A stretch of DNA of 64,000 nucleotides from Bradyrhizobium sp. MOS002 (GCF_003020115.1 NZ_PYFX01000017.1:1-64000); one strand, 5' to 3'. Numbered from the stretch's first letter, positions 51,381 to 61,555 are shown. Made by a program: numbers and translations. Notes: generated by a model from the letters alone, not told the origin.

Positions 51381-52562
51381 GTGCCCCACACTAACCTTCT
51401 TTGGCTGACGCTCGGCGCTTTTTCCATCGGCACCGAGGGGTTCATGATCGCGGGATTGCTCCCCGATCTCGCACGGGACTTGAACGTCGGTCTGCCGGCT
51501 GCAGGTCATCTCGTTACGGTGTTCTCGTGCGCTTACGCATTGGGAGCGCCGGTCATCGCAGTGCTGACCGCCTCGCTCGAGCGCCGAAGCCTTCTCGTCG
51601 CTGCAATGCTATGTTTTGGCCTCGCAAATGCGTTCGCTGCAATGACACCGAATTACATCGGGCTGCTGCTGGCTCGCCTAGCACTCGCATTCTCAGCAGC
51701 CAGCTTCATGCCTGCCGCCAGCGGATATGCGGCTGCCGTTGGAGGCAGCGAGCGACGCGGCCGCGCCCTCTCTGTCGTCACAAACGGGCTGACGCTGGCG
51801 ATCATCGCTGGGGTCCCGCTGGGCGTGCTGATCGGAGCAAGATTTGGTTGGCGTGCCACCTTCGCAAGCGTGGCGGGGATGGCGATCGTTTCCCTGCTCG
51901 GGATCTTAACCCGAATGCCGCGCCTGCAGCCGGGCACCATCCCGACTCTTGCCGAACGCTTCGCGCTCGCCAAGCGGCCCGATATGCTGGCCGTGTTGGC
52001 GACGAGCGTATTGACGGTGGCGAGCACCTTTACGATGTACACCTATCTTAGCGTCTTCCTGGTAGCGGTCGCGGGTATTGGCGCTACCGGCCTTGTCATG
52101 GTATTCTTGGCGTTCGGAGTTGCCAGTGCGATCGGGGCATGGCTTGGCGGCGCCAGCACTGACAGGTGGGGGGCAGGCGTTACAGTTTTGGTTGGATGCA
52201 GTCTGACACTGCTCGCCTACGCTGTACTCTCGCTCGCTCCCGGGCTCGCGTCGAGTAAAGCCGTCTTCGTACTTCTGCCTGCGGTGCTTGTTTGGGGTGC
52301 AGCCAGCTGGGCGACAATGACTGCACAGCAGGCAAGGCTGGTTGCTCTCGCGCCGACGTTGGCATCCGTCAGTCTGTCACTAAACTCATCGGCGATCTAT
52401 TTGGGCAGCGCTACCGGAGCAGCAATTGGGGCCATGGTTGTCGCGGACGGCGCCGTTGTGTACCTCGGCCGGGTCGCAGCGCTCTTCGGCGTGGCCGCTC
52501 TCCTCGCCGTGCTGATCGTACGTCAACTCTCTCAGCGACAACGGGTAGAAGGCACACTCTGA
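51381..52562 (+). CDS. MFS transporter (DHA1 / AraJ-like)
   Basis: The 393-residue protein begins at a GTG and has about twelve hydrophobic helices. The opening LGAFSIGTEGFMIAGLLPDLA is characteristic of the YdhP/AraJ drug-proton antiporter branch. The central arginine-rich loop is GSERRGRALSVV. It likely exports a small organic compound from the inner membrane. Its position after the HD gene suggests the two may be linked; no regulator is adjacent. Confidence 0.83.
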   Translation: MPHTNLLWLTLGAFSIGTEGFMIAGLLPDLARDLNVGLPAAGHLVTVFSCAYALGAPVIAVLTASLERRSLLVAAMLCFGLANAFAAMTPNYIGLLLARLALAFSAASFMPAASGYAAAVGGSERRGRALSVVTNGLTLAIIAGVPLGVLIGARFGWRATFASVAGMAIVSLLGILTRMPRLQPGTIPTLAERFALAKRPDMLAVLATSVLTVASTFTMYTYLSVFLVAVAGIGATGLVMVFLAFGVASAIGAWLGGASTDRWGAGVTVLVGCSLTLLAYAVLSLAPGLASSKAVFVLLPAVLVWGAASWATMTAQQARLVALAPTLASVSLSLNSSAIYLGSATGAAIGAMVVADGAVVYLGRVAALFGVAALLAVLIVRQLSQRQRVEGTL

Positions 52563-52766
52563 CGCGGGCATCGCACCACTCACTGGACTTGGCAATTCCA
52601 AGCAGTCTGCAAACCTCACGCGTTTTGCGGCGGAGAATCGCCCGGTTTGGACTGAGCTGCTCCAAAGCGAAGATCGTAGTCTTCGCCGGCATACCTACTC
52701 TCGAACCAGAACGGATGCACAGGGACGCATATGGCAAACATCCTCGTTGATCCGTACGCTGCTTCC

Positions 52767-53153
52767 TCAATCACAATTCCTGTGACTCGGAACTCCGAGA
52801 ATAGTCTCTGCCAAGGCTTGACGATCGATGTTCCCGAAGGGATCGCGGGGAACAGCGTCAATAGCGGTCAGCAAATCTGGAAGTTTGTGTTCAGGCAGAT
52901 GCACCCTCGCTGCCGCCAAGATCTCATCGATTATGGCATCGTCATCTTCTTGTTTCAGCACGACAACGGCCGCCACACGTTGTCCTAGCACCGGATCCGG
53001 CGCACCAAACGCCGCCGCATCCTTCACCATTGGATGCGTGAGCAAGGCGCTTTCGACCTCCGCCAGGGAGATGTCGAGGCCTGCACGAACGATTACATCC
53101 GCATTGCGGTTCGCAAGACGTGCCACGCTCGTAAATTCTATCAAACGCGCCAT
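52767..53153 (-). pseudogene. C-terminal fragment of an AMP-forming acyl-CoA ligase
   Basis: The 128-residue frame contains only the C-terminal mobile domain of an acyl-CoA synthetase. VIVRAGLDISLAEVESALLTHPMVKDAAAFGAPDPVLGQRV is intact, and the end PRDPFGNIDRQALAE matches the family PRN..GK(I/V)DR motif except that the catalytic Lys is Asn. The large ATP-binding domain is absent upstream. It is a truncated remnant. Its frame stays open, so a truncated protein could be made. Confidence 0.65.
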
Positions 53154-53612
53154 TTTCGTTTCCTGTACTCCAAAACCCTGCTCGTCGCAGAGCCGCCGAA
53201 ATCATCGCTCTTCATGTAGATCTATCTCCATTTGAGACCTGAGACCCAGTGACCTTCCTGCAGCTTCGTTATTCAAGAGCTGCAGTTAAGCTGCGTCTTT
53301 AGGCCACGAGTATTGGCGCTTGTGCGTTTTGGATCTGCCGAATGCTCATGGGCCGCCTGGCTATCGATCGCGGCCCTCGCACATCCGTGCAATGATCCGG
53401 GCATGACCAGCACAGCCCGTGACGCGGCTTCATCATGTGCTGGACAGATTTCCGCATTGCTACCTCAAGCCGCATGATGATGACGAACGTAGCGCGATCA
53501 CAGCGATCCGACATCGAACTGCAATGGGCGCAGAGAAATCTCTCAATGCAGTCAGTCGGCTGCAGTCAAACCGGAGTAGCCGCTCGTCTTGGGCGGCCGG
53601 AGAACAGGATCA
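53154..53612. other. Spacer with no gene seen
   Basis: This 459-bp stretch lies between the ligase fragment and the glycosyltransferase. It contains an inverted repeat CCAGCACA / TGTGCTGG at 53407-53443 with a 21-base gap. Small frames overlap it but none is convincing. Confidence 0.3.
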
Positions 53613-54974
53613 ATGAAAATCGTTATCGCCACAACGCCAGCGCCGGGGCATGTCAATCCGATGCTTGGGCTTGCGCGAATTCTCTTAGCCGAGGGCCACC
53701 AAGTGCTTGCATTCACTGGACGGGCGTTTCAACAGCGCGTCGAGGCGATTGGAGCGACGTTCCGCCCGATTCCAGCAAGCGCAGATCAGGACGTTGTCGA
53801 TCCCTTTGCGAAATATCCCGAATTCAAGACGCTGCCTCCCGGGTTGGAGCTGCTTCGCGTCATTCTCGAACGATTGTTCGTCGACCACATTCCAGCGCAG
53901 CACCAAGGATTAGAACAAGTGCTAACGGATGTGCCGGCGGACGTTCTCATTGGGGACGATTGTTTCCTTGGGTTGTTGCCGACGCTCCTTAAGCCTCGAT
54001 CAATTCGACCACCCGTCCTGTGCTTTGGCACCTCCATACTGCATTGGCCCCGGGAAGATGGAGCGCCGGATTTTCTCGGCTTGCCGCCCGCAGCCAGCCC
54101 GACCCAACATGTCGCGATCATTCAGGAACACGACAGGATCGTCCACCAACCGCTTGCGCAGCGTTTGAACGGATGCCTGGAACGTCTCCGCCTGGGCCCG
54201 CTTGCAAATCCGCCATTTGAAGCGATGGTGAGGCTCGCCGACGTCTACTGGCAGCTTACTGTGCCGAGTTTCGAATTTCCTCGGGCGTTACCCGGCTCCG
54301 TGAAGTTCATTGGGACTCTGCCCATCATACCAAACCAGGTACCGCTTCCGCCGTGGGCAGCAGACTTGGACGGCAAGCGCAAGGTTGTGCTTGTCACTCA
54401 AGGAACCGTCGCAAATCACGATTTCAATCTCCTGATCATGCCAACCCTGGCTGCGCTAGCTGACCAGCCTGACCTCCTCGTTGTCGTCACAGCTGGTGGA
54501 CGGCCGGTGGAGGCTATCCCAGGACCGATCCCGGCCAATGCGCGCCTAGCCAGCTATCTTCCATTTGAGTGGATCCTCCCCAGGACGGACGTTTTCGTCA
54601 CGAACGGTGGCTATGGCAGCGTCAACCAAGCCATGAGCTTTGGCATTCCATTGGTGTGCGCCGGGCTCACTGAAGACAAGGCCGATGTGAATATGCGCGT
54701 AGGATGGTCGGAGGTCGGGATTGATCTGAAGACAAATACGCCGACCCCTGAGGCCCTGCGCGATGCTGTCCACGCTGTTCTCGACACCGACAGATATGGC
54801 CGCCGCGCCTTGCTGATGTCTGAAGAGTTCCGGATGACCAACACCCGAGACGAGATCGTCCGCGATATCAACCGGTTTTCGAGGCAAGTGGCTGAGGGTC
54901 CAGAGGCGGCAGCGATTTTGGCGCAGCAGCAGTCAACGCCACCGACCTTCTTGCCAGCCGCTCCGGAAGTATGA
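53613..54974 (+). CDS. Glycosyltransferase of the UGT/MGT (GT1) type
   Basis: The 453-residue protein has a GT-B fold pattern. The N-terminal MKIVIATTPAPGHVNPMLGLARIL is the acceptor domain opening of macrolide and flavonoid glycosyltransferases. The C-terminal donor site is VFVTNGGYGSVNQAMSFGIPLV, with VVLVTQGT and PFEWILPRTD before it. It would transfer a sugar from a nucleotide donor to a small molecule. AGGATC precedes the ATG. A strong hairpin follows the stop codon, so it seems monocistronic. Confidence 0.85.
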   Translation: MKIVIATTPAPGHVNPMLGLARILLAEGHQVLAFTGRAFQQRVEAIGATFRPIPASADQDVVDPFAKYPEFKTLPPGLELLRVILERLFVDHIPAQHQGLEQVLTDVPADVLIGDDCFLGLLPTLLKPRSIRPPVLCFGTSILHWPREDGAPDFLGLPPAASPTQHVAIIQEHDRIVHQPLAQRLNGCLERLRLGPLANPPFEAMVRLADVYWQLTVPSFEFPRALPGSVKFIGTLPIIPNQVPLPPWAADLDGKRKVVLVTQGTVANHDFNLLIMPTLAALADQPDLLVVVTAGGRPVEAIPGPIPANARLASYLPFEWILPRTDVFVTNGGYGSVNQAMSFGIPLVCAGLTEDKADVNMRVGWSEVGIDLKTNTPTPEALRDAVHAVLDTDRYGRRALLMSEEFRMTNTRDEIVRDINRFSRQVAEGPEAAAILAQQQSTPPTFLPAAPEV

Positions 54975-54979
54975 TCGTT

Positions 54980-55017
54980 GGCCCGCGCGGTTCGACCAGT
55001 TCGTAACCGCGCGGGCC
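54980..55017 (+). terminator. Strong hairpin after the glycosyltransferase gene
   Basis: A perfect 13-base-pair stem (GGCCCGCGCGGTT with AACCGCGCGGGCC) and a 12-base loop start six bases after the stop codon. No U-tract follows on the plus strand, so it may be a Rho-assisted terminator or a 3' stabilising structure. Confidence 0.5.
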
Positions 55018-55100
55018 GGGGGTCGACATTCCATTGAGCCTACTCCTCGGTGTGAGCAGGTCTCGGGACTAGCCTTTTGGTTGCGCACGGATGCAGCAAG

Positions 55101-55130
55101 CGCATCTCGCGACTGAAATGGTTTCACTTC
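55101..55130 (+). promoter_or_regulatory. Possible copy of the repeated element upstream of oxdC
   Basis: TTCACTTC on the plus strand is preceded 17 bases earlier by CGCAT, a weak match to the CTCAT variant of copies D and J. It lies 89 bases before the oxalate decarboxylase start. This is the weakest copy. Confidence 0.25.
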
Positions 55131-55218
55131 CGCTGAAGTTCGAAACGACAGAGCATTTGACGATCGCAGTCACGAGTTTTGCGAACGGTTGCACGGACTG
55201 CGCGATCATTGGAGTCCG

Positions 55219-56499
55219 ATGCAAGTCTGGACTGATGATGTTCCTCATGTCGCACCACTGGAAACACCGCTCATGGACCCACTCTCGCGTCGTCAAATGC
55301 TTGCTGCGACCGCTGCCGGCGGCCTTCTAACAACAACTGCGCTCGCACAGGCGCAATCTGGCGGGGCTGTTCCTCAGCCACAACGACCGGGTCGGGGCGG
55401 TTCAGATCCTGGGCCGCGCAATTTGGCGCGGGATCAACAGAACCCTGACATCCTTGTGCCACCTTCGACGGATCATGGCTCCCTGCCCAACCTGCGCTTC
55501 TCATTCTCCGATGCTCATATGCGCCTGGAGACAGGTGGCTGGACGCGCCAAGTGACGCGACGTGAGCTGGGCATCGCAACGGCACTTGCAGGTGTTAACA
55601 TGCGCTTGAATGCCGGCGGGGTCCGCGAGCTGCATTGGCATAAAGCTTCCGAGTGGGCCTACATGCTCCATGGAACTGCCCGGATCACCGCCGTCGATCC
55701 CGACGGCCGATATTTTGTCGATGACGTGGGTGCTGGTGATCTTTGGTTTTTCCCTTCCGGGACGCCGCACTCGATCCAAGGACTCGGGCCGGACGGCTGC
55801 GAGTTTCTTTTGGTATTCGATGACGGCGACTTCGATGAAGACAACACGTTCATGATCAATGACTGGTTCAAACATATACCGAACGAAGTGCTTGGCAAAA
55901 ATTTTGGAGTGTCAGCTTCGCTGTTTGGTCACACCCCTGAGGAAAGCGACCGCTATATTTTCCCGGCACCTTTGCCGGGCCCATTAAGCTCCGATAGTAT
56001 CCGTGGCGCAACCCCTGTAGAGACAAGCTACACTTGGCGACTGATGGCGCAGGAGCCCACCCGAACGAAGGGTGGCACGGTGCGCATCAACGATTCTCGC
56101 CTTTTTCCGATCAACACGACGACCGCCGCCGCACTCGTAGAAGTGAATCCAGGTGCAATGCGGGAGCTCCACTGGCATCCAAATGGCGACGAATGGCTCT
56201 ACGTTATAGAAGGTCAGGCGCGCATGGGCGTATTCGCCGGCCAGGGGCAGGCTCGCACGTTCGATCTTACGGCGGGCGACGTGGGTTACGTTCCGGCCGC
56301 GATGGGTCACTATCTCGAGAATACAGGACCCGGTCCATTTCGCTTTCTTGAAACATTCAAGAGCCGCTACTTCGTTGATGTTTCTTTGGACACTTGGATG
56401 GCGTCGACCCCTCCAGAGCTGGTTGATGCGCATCTTAACCTGCCGAAAGAGGTGATGGACGGGCTGCGGAAGACGAAGGCGCTAGTAGTACCTGAATAG
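55219..56499 (+). CDS. oxdC: Exported bicupin oxalate decarboxylase
   Basis: The ATG at 55219 has GGAG five bases upstream and gives 426 residues; the ATG at 55273 is the alternative. A Tat leader (SRRQMLAATAAGGLL) follows. Both manganese cupins are complete: ELHWH...E (139-145) with His184, and RELHWHPNGDEW in the second. The lid loop that sets decarboxylase activity reads DEDNT (206-210); Glu207 takes the place of the catalytic lid Glu. Oxalate would be split to formate and CO2 in the periplasm. The formate dehydrogenase operon starts about 200 bp downstream. Confidence 0.87.
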   Translation: MQVWTDDVPHVAPLETPLMDPLSRRQMLAATAAGGLLTTTALAQAQSGGAVPQPQRPGRGGSDPGPRNLARDQQNPDILVPPSTDHGSLPNLRFSFSDAHMRLETGGWTRQVTRRELGIATALAGVNMRLNAGGVRELHWHKASEWAYMLHGTARITAVDPDGRYFVDDVGAGDLWFFPSGTPHSIQGLGPDGCEFLLVFDDGDFDEDNTFMINDWFKHIPNEVLGKNFGVSASLFGHTPEESDRYIFPAPLPGPLSSDSIRGATPVETSYTWRLMAQEPTRTKGGTVRINDSRLFPINTTTAAALVEVNPGAMRELHWHPNGDEWLYVIEGQARMGVFAGQGQARTFDLTAGDVGYVPAAMGHYLENTGPGPFRFLETFKSRYFVDVSLDTWMASTPPELVDAHLNLPKEVMDGLRKTKALVVPE

Positions 56500-56706
56500 T
56501 GTCTCTGGACTCCGCCGCATCGCCTGTCGCCGGTTTACGGTCGATCACTGCGCTGTCGCTCAAGCAGAGTACCGCTAGCAGACCCTTAGAGTAAGGCCTC
56601 GAGGTTTCCGTGCATTTACGAAAGAACACCGCTGAAAGCAGCTTATCCGAGGTGAGGTCGATTGGCGCGTCAGCTATCATCCCCCGGCGAGCTCGGAGCG
56701 AAAGTA

Positions 56707-56916
56707 ATGAACGACAAAACGAGGAAGACCTTACTTAGACGCGATCTGCTTCGCTTCGGCATCGTCGGGGTTAGCTCAACACTGATCGGATCGCAGGTGC
56801 CGGTGTCGGCATCTGCAAGCCTCAAAGATCCGAAAGACAAACGCAGGGCTCGCTATCAAGCGAATTCCCCAGAGGTTCGCAACTTCTATCGTGTTAACAG
56901 CTATCCTGCTCGATGA
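56707..56916 (+). CDS. Formate dehydrogenase Tat-leader protein (TIGR02811-like)
   Basis: A 69-residue protein with the Tat motif LRRDLLRFGIVG and a short basic end (KRRARYQANSPEVRNFYRVNSYP). This small gene is a regular first member of FdhA-type operons in proteobacteria. Its role is unclear, perhaps in assembly. GGAG lies eight bases before the ATG. The fdhA gene starts 12 bp later. Confidence 0.8.
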   Translation: MNDKTRKTLLRRDLLRFGIVGVSSTLIGSQVPVSASASLKDPKDKRRARYQANSPEVRNFYRVNSYPAR

Positions 56917-56928
56917 GGGGTCGCTCTT

Positions 56929-59880
56929 GTGTTGATGAAAGCAGCAGAAGGACGTTCTGGCAAACCGATTGAACACGGTGAGACGTCACTGTCCCGCTCA
57001 GAGTTGGAGCGCCGAGCTTTTCTACGAGGCTCAGGTGTAGCTGTCGGAGCATTGGCCACACTTGGCACGCTACCGCTAACGAATATCCGCAAGGCACAGG
57101 CAGGCACACCCCCGGCGCCGGGCGCGCCTGTTACGACCCGCAAGAATATTTGCACGCACTGTTCCGTTGGATGCTCGGTGATCGCAAAGGTTTCGAACGG
57201 GGTCTGGATCGGACAGGAGCCCGATTATGATAGCCCGATCAACCGCGGCTCACATTGCTGCAAGGGAGCCGCAGTCCGCGATGACGTCTTAAGCCAGCGC
57301 CGCTTGCGCTATCCTGTCAAGCTCGTGGATGGTCAGTGGACCCGGATCTCCTGGCAAACGGCAATCAGTGAAATCGGGGACAAGTTACTGGACATCCGAG
57401 AGCGGTCTGGGCCCGATTCAGTTTACTGGCTTGGGTCGGCCAAATTCACCAACGAAGCCGCTTATCTCAACCGCAAGCTGGCCGCGTTCTGGGGAACGAA
57501 TAATTCGGACCATCAGGCGCGCATTTGTCACTCTACCACCGTCACCGGCGTAGCCAATACCTGGGGCTACGGCGCGATGACAAATAGCTATAACGACATC
57601 CGCAACTCAAAGACTATTTTAGTCATGGGTGGCAATCCCGCCGAGGCTCATCCCGTCTCTCTGCAACATATATTGGAAGGGAAGGAGCTCAACCGCGCCA
57701 ACATGATCGTAGTAGACCCCCGCATGACGCGGACAGCTGCTCATGCGACTGAATATGTAAGGGTCCGGCCCGGCACTCACATCCCCACAATCTACGGCAT
57801 GCTGTGGCACATCTTCCAAAACGGTTGGGAAGACTCAGAATTCCTTGCTCAACGTGTACACGGCGTCGACGAAATCCGTGAGGAAGCAAAGAAGTGGCCG
57901 CCGAAAGAGGTCGAACGTGTCACCGGCCTTCCCGAGGCCCAAGTCAAGCATATCGCCGAGCTGTTTGCCAAGCAGAAGCCTGCAACCTTGATCTGGGCGA
58001 TGGGGCAGACACAGTTCACAACCGGCACCGCCAACGTGCGTGCAAGTTGTCTTCTGCTGCTCGCCACCGGGAATGTCGGTCAGCCGGGCGCCGGTGCGAA
58101 CATCTTTCGTGGTCATACCAACGTGCAGGGCGCGACCGATCTCGGCCTCGATGTCACATCGCTCCCGCTCTACTACGGGTTATCTGATGAGGCTTGGCGG
58201 CATTGGTGCCGGGTGTGGGATGTTGACTACGAATGGATGACATCTCGCTTCCCAAGCAAGACGTTGATGGAAACGCCTGGAATTCCAAGCACGCGCTGGT
58301 TCGACGCCACCTTGTTGCCCAAAGATCAGATCGATCAGCCCAGCCCGGTCCAAGCCATGTTCATCATGGGCCATGGCGTCAATACGATCACCCGAATGCC
58401 GGAGGCGATACGCGGGATCGAAAAGCTTGAGCTTTTGGTGGTGTGCGATCCGTATCCGACTGCGTGGTCAGTGCTTTCCAAACGCAAGAACGGCATCTAT
58501 CTCCTGCCGACGTGCACCAGCTTCGAGATGGAGGGCTCACGGACCGCGTCGAATCGCTCACTCCAATGGGGTGAGAAGATCGTCGATCCGGTTTTTGAGT
58601 CAAAGAACGATTACGACATCATGTATATGCTAGCCGTCAAGTTTGGCTTTGCTGACTTGATGTTCAAGAACATCAAAGTCGAGACGGGATCCGTGTCGGC
58701 TGAGGATATCCTTCGCGAGATCAACCGGGGCGGCTGGTCGACCGGCTATTGCGGCCAATCTCCGGAGCGGCTCAAAGCTCATATGAAAAATCAGGCCAAG
58801 TTCGATTTGGTCACGATGCGAGCACCGAAGGATGATCCTGAGGTCGGAGGCGACTATTACGGACTCCCATGGCCGTGTTGGGGAACGCCGGAGTTCAAGC
58901 ATCCGGGAACGCCCATCCTCTACAACACCAATCTTCCCGTCAAAGAGGGTGGTGGGACCTTTCGAGCCAGATTTGGAGTGGAGCGGATTGTCAAGCGCAA
59001 GGTGCTGGAGAATGGGCAGGAGGTCGAGCGTGAGGATCACGACAACCTTCTTGCCGAGGGCTCCTACTCCGCTGGTTCGGAGATCAAGGATGGCTATCCG
59101 GAGTTCACGCTGGGCGTGTTGAAGAAGCTTGGCTGGGACAAGGATCTCACGCCGCATGAACTGCAAGCAATACTGCGCGTCAGTCCCACCAGACCGGATT
59201 CAGTGTCTTGGGCGACGGACCTCTCTGGTGGCATTCAGCGGGTGGCTATCGAACACGGGTGCTCGCCCTACGGCAACGCCAAGGCTCGCATGATGGCCTG
59301 GAACCTTCCCGATCCGATTCCTGTGCACCGCGAACCCATCTACACTCCTCGGCCGGACCTCGTCGCCGACTATCCGACATTGCCCGACGCCAAGCAGTTT
59401 CGCGTACCAAATATTGGCTTCTCCGTGCAGAGAGCGGTCGTCGATCGCGGCATCTCGATGCAGTTTCCGCTAATTCTTAGTTCGGGCCGGCTGGTCGAAT
59501 ACGAAGGCGGCGGCGAAGAAACCCGTTCCAATAAATGGCTTGCCGAATTGAAGCAGCACATGTTCGTAGAAATAAACACCGTCGATGCGGCCGAACGCGG
59601 CATCAAAGACGGGGGCTGGGTGTGGGTAACCGGCCCGGAAAGTGGCTCGCGGGCCAAAATGAAGGCGCTCGTGACCGAACGGGTCGGCAAGGGCGTTGCT
59701 TGGATGCCGTATCACTTCGCGGGCTGGTTCGAAGGCGCTGATCTGAGAGCAAAGTATCCGAGCGGCAGCGACCCGATCGTGCTGGGCGAGAGCGTGAACG
59801 CGCTGACGACCTATGGCTATGACCCCGCAACCGGCATGCAGGAGCCGAAGGCTACGCTCTGCCAGATCAAGGCTGCTTGA
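56929..59880 (+). CDS. fdhA: Formate dehydrogenase molybdopterin subunit (Tat-exported)
   Basis: The 983-residue protein has a Tat leader (ERRAFLRGSGVAVGA). A 4Fe-4S site is formed by Cys75, Cys78, Cys82 and Cys110 (ICTHCSVGC, RGSHCCKG), followed by the molybdopterin domain. The catalytic residue is Cys200 in RICHSTTV, so the enzyme is of the cysteine rather than selenocysteine type. The C-terminal molydop-binding domain (QFPLILSSGRLVEYEGGG, ALTTYGYDPATGMQ) is complete. It oxidises formate to CO2 in the periplasm. The GTG start fits the GAGGGG upstream. Confidence 0.93.
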   Translation: MLMKAAEGRSGKPIEHGETSLSRSELERRAFLRGSGVAVGALATLGTLPLTNIRKAQAGTPPAPGAPVTTRKNICTHCSVGCSVIAKVSNGVWIGQEPDYDSPINRGSHCCKGAAVRDDVLSQRRLRYPVKLVDGQWTRISWQTAISEIGDKLLDIRERSGPDSVYWLGSAKFTNEAAYLNRKLAAFWGTNNSDHQARICHSTTVTGVANTWGYGAMTNSYNDIRNSKTILVMGGNPAEAHPVSLQHILEGKELNRANMIVVDPRMTRTAAHATEYVRVRPGTHIPTIYGMLWHIFQNGWEDSEFLAQRVHGVDEIREEAKKWPPKEVERVTGLPEAQVKHIAELFAKQKPATLIWAMGQTQFTTGTANVRASCLLLLATGNVGQPGAGANIFRGHTNVQGATDLGLDVTSLPLYYGLSDEAWRHWCRVWDVDYEWMTSRFPSKTLMETPGIPSTRWFDATLLPKDQIDQPSPVQAMFIMGHGVNTITRMPEAIRGIEKLELLVVCDPYPTAWSVLSKRKNGIYLLPTCTSFEMEGSRTASNRSLQWGEKIVDPVFESKNDYDIMYMLAVKFGFADLMFKNIKVETGSVSAEDILREINRGGWSTGYCGQSPERLKAHMKNQAKFDLVTMRAPKDDPEVGGDYYGLPWPCWGTPEFKHPGTPILYNTNLPVKEGGGTFRARFGVERIVKRKVLENGQEVEREDHDNLLAEGSYSAGSEIKDGYPEFTLGVLKKLGWDKDLTPHELQAILRVSPTRPDSVSWATDLSGGIQRVAIEHGCSPYGNAKARMMAWNLPDPIPVHREPIYTPRPDLVADYPTLPDAKQFRVPNIGFSVQRAVVDRGISMQFPLILSSGRLVEYEGGGEETRSNKWLAELKQHMFVEINTVDAAERGIKDGGWVWVTGPESGSRAKMKALVTERVGKGVAWMPYHFAGWFEGADLRAKYPSGSDPIVLGESVNALTTYGYDPATGMQEPKATLCQIKAA

Positions 59881-59892
59881 AAGGAACGCGCG

Positions 59893-60495
59893 ATGTCACG
59901 AATGAAATTCCTGTGTGACGCGGAACGATGCATCGACTGCAATGCCTGCGTTACAGCTTGCAAGAATGAGAATGAAGTGCCCTGGGGTATCAATCGTCGC
60001 CGCGTTGTCACTATCAATGATGGCAAGCCCGGCGAGCGATCGGTCTCAATGGCGTGCATGCATTGCACCGACCCGCCGTGCGCGGCGGTGTGCCCCGTCC
60101 AATGCATCTACCCGACCGAAGATGGCGTCGTTCTCCACAACAAGGATCTGTGCATCGGCTGTGGTTATTGCTTTTATGCCTGTCCGTTTGGCGCGCCGCA
60201 GTATCCGCAAGTCGGCAATTTCGGAACGCGCGGAAAGATGGACAAATGCACTTATTGTGCCGGTGGCGGGGGAACTGAGGAGCCCGGCAGCGCCGCGGAA
60301 TACGCGAAGTACGGCTCGAACCGTTTTGCCGAAGGCAAATTGCCACTATGCGCCGAAATGTGCTCGACAAAATCTCTACTGGCTGGAGATGGAGACATCA
60401 TCGCACAACTGTATGGAGAACGGGTCCGCACCCGCGGCTACGGGTCAGGAGCATGGGGCTGGGAGACCGCCTATCACGAGGACACCAAACCCTGA
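59893..60495 (+). CDS. fdhB: Formate dehydrogenase iron-sulfur subunit
   Basis: The 200-residue protein is almost entirely four 4Fe-4S cluster motifs. They appear as ERCIDCNACVTACKNEN, MACMHCTDPPCAAVCP, LCIGCGYCFYACP and MDKCTYC with LCAEMC. This matches the FDH3/FdoH-type beta subunit, which carries electrons from FdhA to the cytochrome b subunit. It follows fdhA by 12 bp. Confidence 0.93.
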   Translation: MSRMKFLCDAERCIDCNACVTACKNENEVPWGINRRRVVTINDGKPGERSVSMACMHCTDPPCAAVCPVQCIYPTEDGVVLHNKDLCIGCGYCFYACPFGAPQYPQVGNFGTRGKMDKCTYCAGGGGTEEPGSAAEYAKYGSNRFAEGKLPLCAEMCSTKSLLAGDGDIIAQLYGERVRTRGYGSGAWGWETAYHEDTKP

Positions 60496-60559
60496 GCAGC
60501 CAGCGCAATTGGCCGCCGTTACGTAAGTCTCGATAGGACGATCGGCACAGGTTAGCATC

Positions 60560-61555
60560 ATGTTTGTTCTAGTCCGCAATAGCTTAGTGATCTTCGCGCT
60601 GTTGGTGCTTGGGGTCGGTGAAGCGCCCAGCCTGGCACAAAAGCTCGGTACGGACGGTGCTCCAAACCCGGACGCCAGCGTCGTGAACCAGCGCACGCTG
60701 CTCGAGCAGGCGCCCCGTATCGAGGGCCGCATCGATATTCCGGATGTCAAGGCGAGCGTCCTCATTCAGCCAGCAGGACGAACCTGGGACTATTTCCATG
60801 AAGTCCTTTTGCATTGGGGCGGCGCCATCATGCTCCTCGGAACGCTGGCAATGTTGATCGTAGCTTACCTGGTAGTCGGACCACTTCGCATTTCAGCAGG
60901 GCGCTCAGGCCAGAAAATCATACGTTTTATCGCATTCGAGCGTTTCTCGCACTGGTTGACGGCGACCTCCTTCGTCGTCCTTGCTCTGACTGGCTTGAAC
61001 ATCACCTTCGGCAAAATCCTGCTGCTGCCGATAGTCGGTCCTGAGACGTTTTCCGAGATCTCACAGATTGCGAAATACCTCCATAACTTTGTCAGTTTCG
61101 CTTTTATGACGGGCGTGGCCCTGATCGCGGTGATCTTTTTTCGGCACAATCTGCCGCAACGGGTCGACCTCGAATGGATCAGGCAGGGTGGCGGATTTAT
61201 CAAATCCAAGCATGCACCGGCCGGACGATTCAATCCCGGTGAAAAGATGGTCTACTGGTTGTCGGTCGCCGCTGGCCTTTTTATTTCTGCGTCCGGACTT
61301 GTGCTCCTGTTTCCTTTTTACGGCACCACCATTGCTGACATGCAGATCGCGCACGTGGTCCACGCGGTCATCGCAATGTTGTTTGTGGCTCTCATTCTCG
61401 CCCACATCTATATCGGCACGATAGGGATGGAGGGCGCATTTGAAGCCATGGGTACCGGGAAGGTCGATCTCAACTGGGCGCGCGAGCATCATGATCGCTG
61501 GTTAGCCGAAAGCCTTGAGGACGAGCGACATTCTGCCGCGACACCAGCCGAGTGA
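60560..61555 (+). CDS. fdhC: Formate dehydrogenase cytochrome b gamma subunit
   Basis: The 331-residue protein has an N-terminal signal or anchor and then four main transmembrane helices. Haem-ligand histidines are in FERFSHWLTATSFVVL, AKYLHNFVSFAFMTG and QIAHVVHAVIAMLF with LAHIYIGT. It anchors the enzyme and passes electrons to ubiquinone. The C-terminal soluble end (VDLNWAREHHDRW) is typical of the FDH3 gamma branch. Confidence 0.92.
   Translation: MFVLVRNSLVIFALLVLGVGEAPSLAQKLGTDGAPNPDASVVNQRTLLEQAPRIEGRIDIPDVKASVLIQPAGRTWDYFHEVLLHWGGAIMLLGTLAMLIVAYLVVGPLRISAGRSGQKIIRFIAFERFSHWLTATSFVVLALTGLNITFGKILLLPIVGPETFSEISQIAKYLHNFVSFAFMTGVALIAVIFFRHNLPQRVDLEWIRQGGGFIKSKHAPAGRFNPGEKMVYWLSVAAGLFISASGLVLLFPFYGTTIADMQIAHVVHAVIAMLFVALILAHIYIGTIGMEGAFEAMGTGKVDLNWAREHHDRWLAESLEDERHSAATPAE

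Noticed and set aside
53407..53443. Inverted repeat CCAGCACA/TGTGCTGG as a transposon end
   Set aside because: Only eight bases per arm, no transposase and no target duplication are visible.
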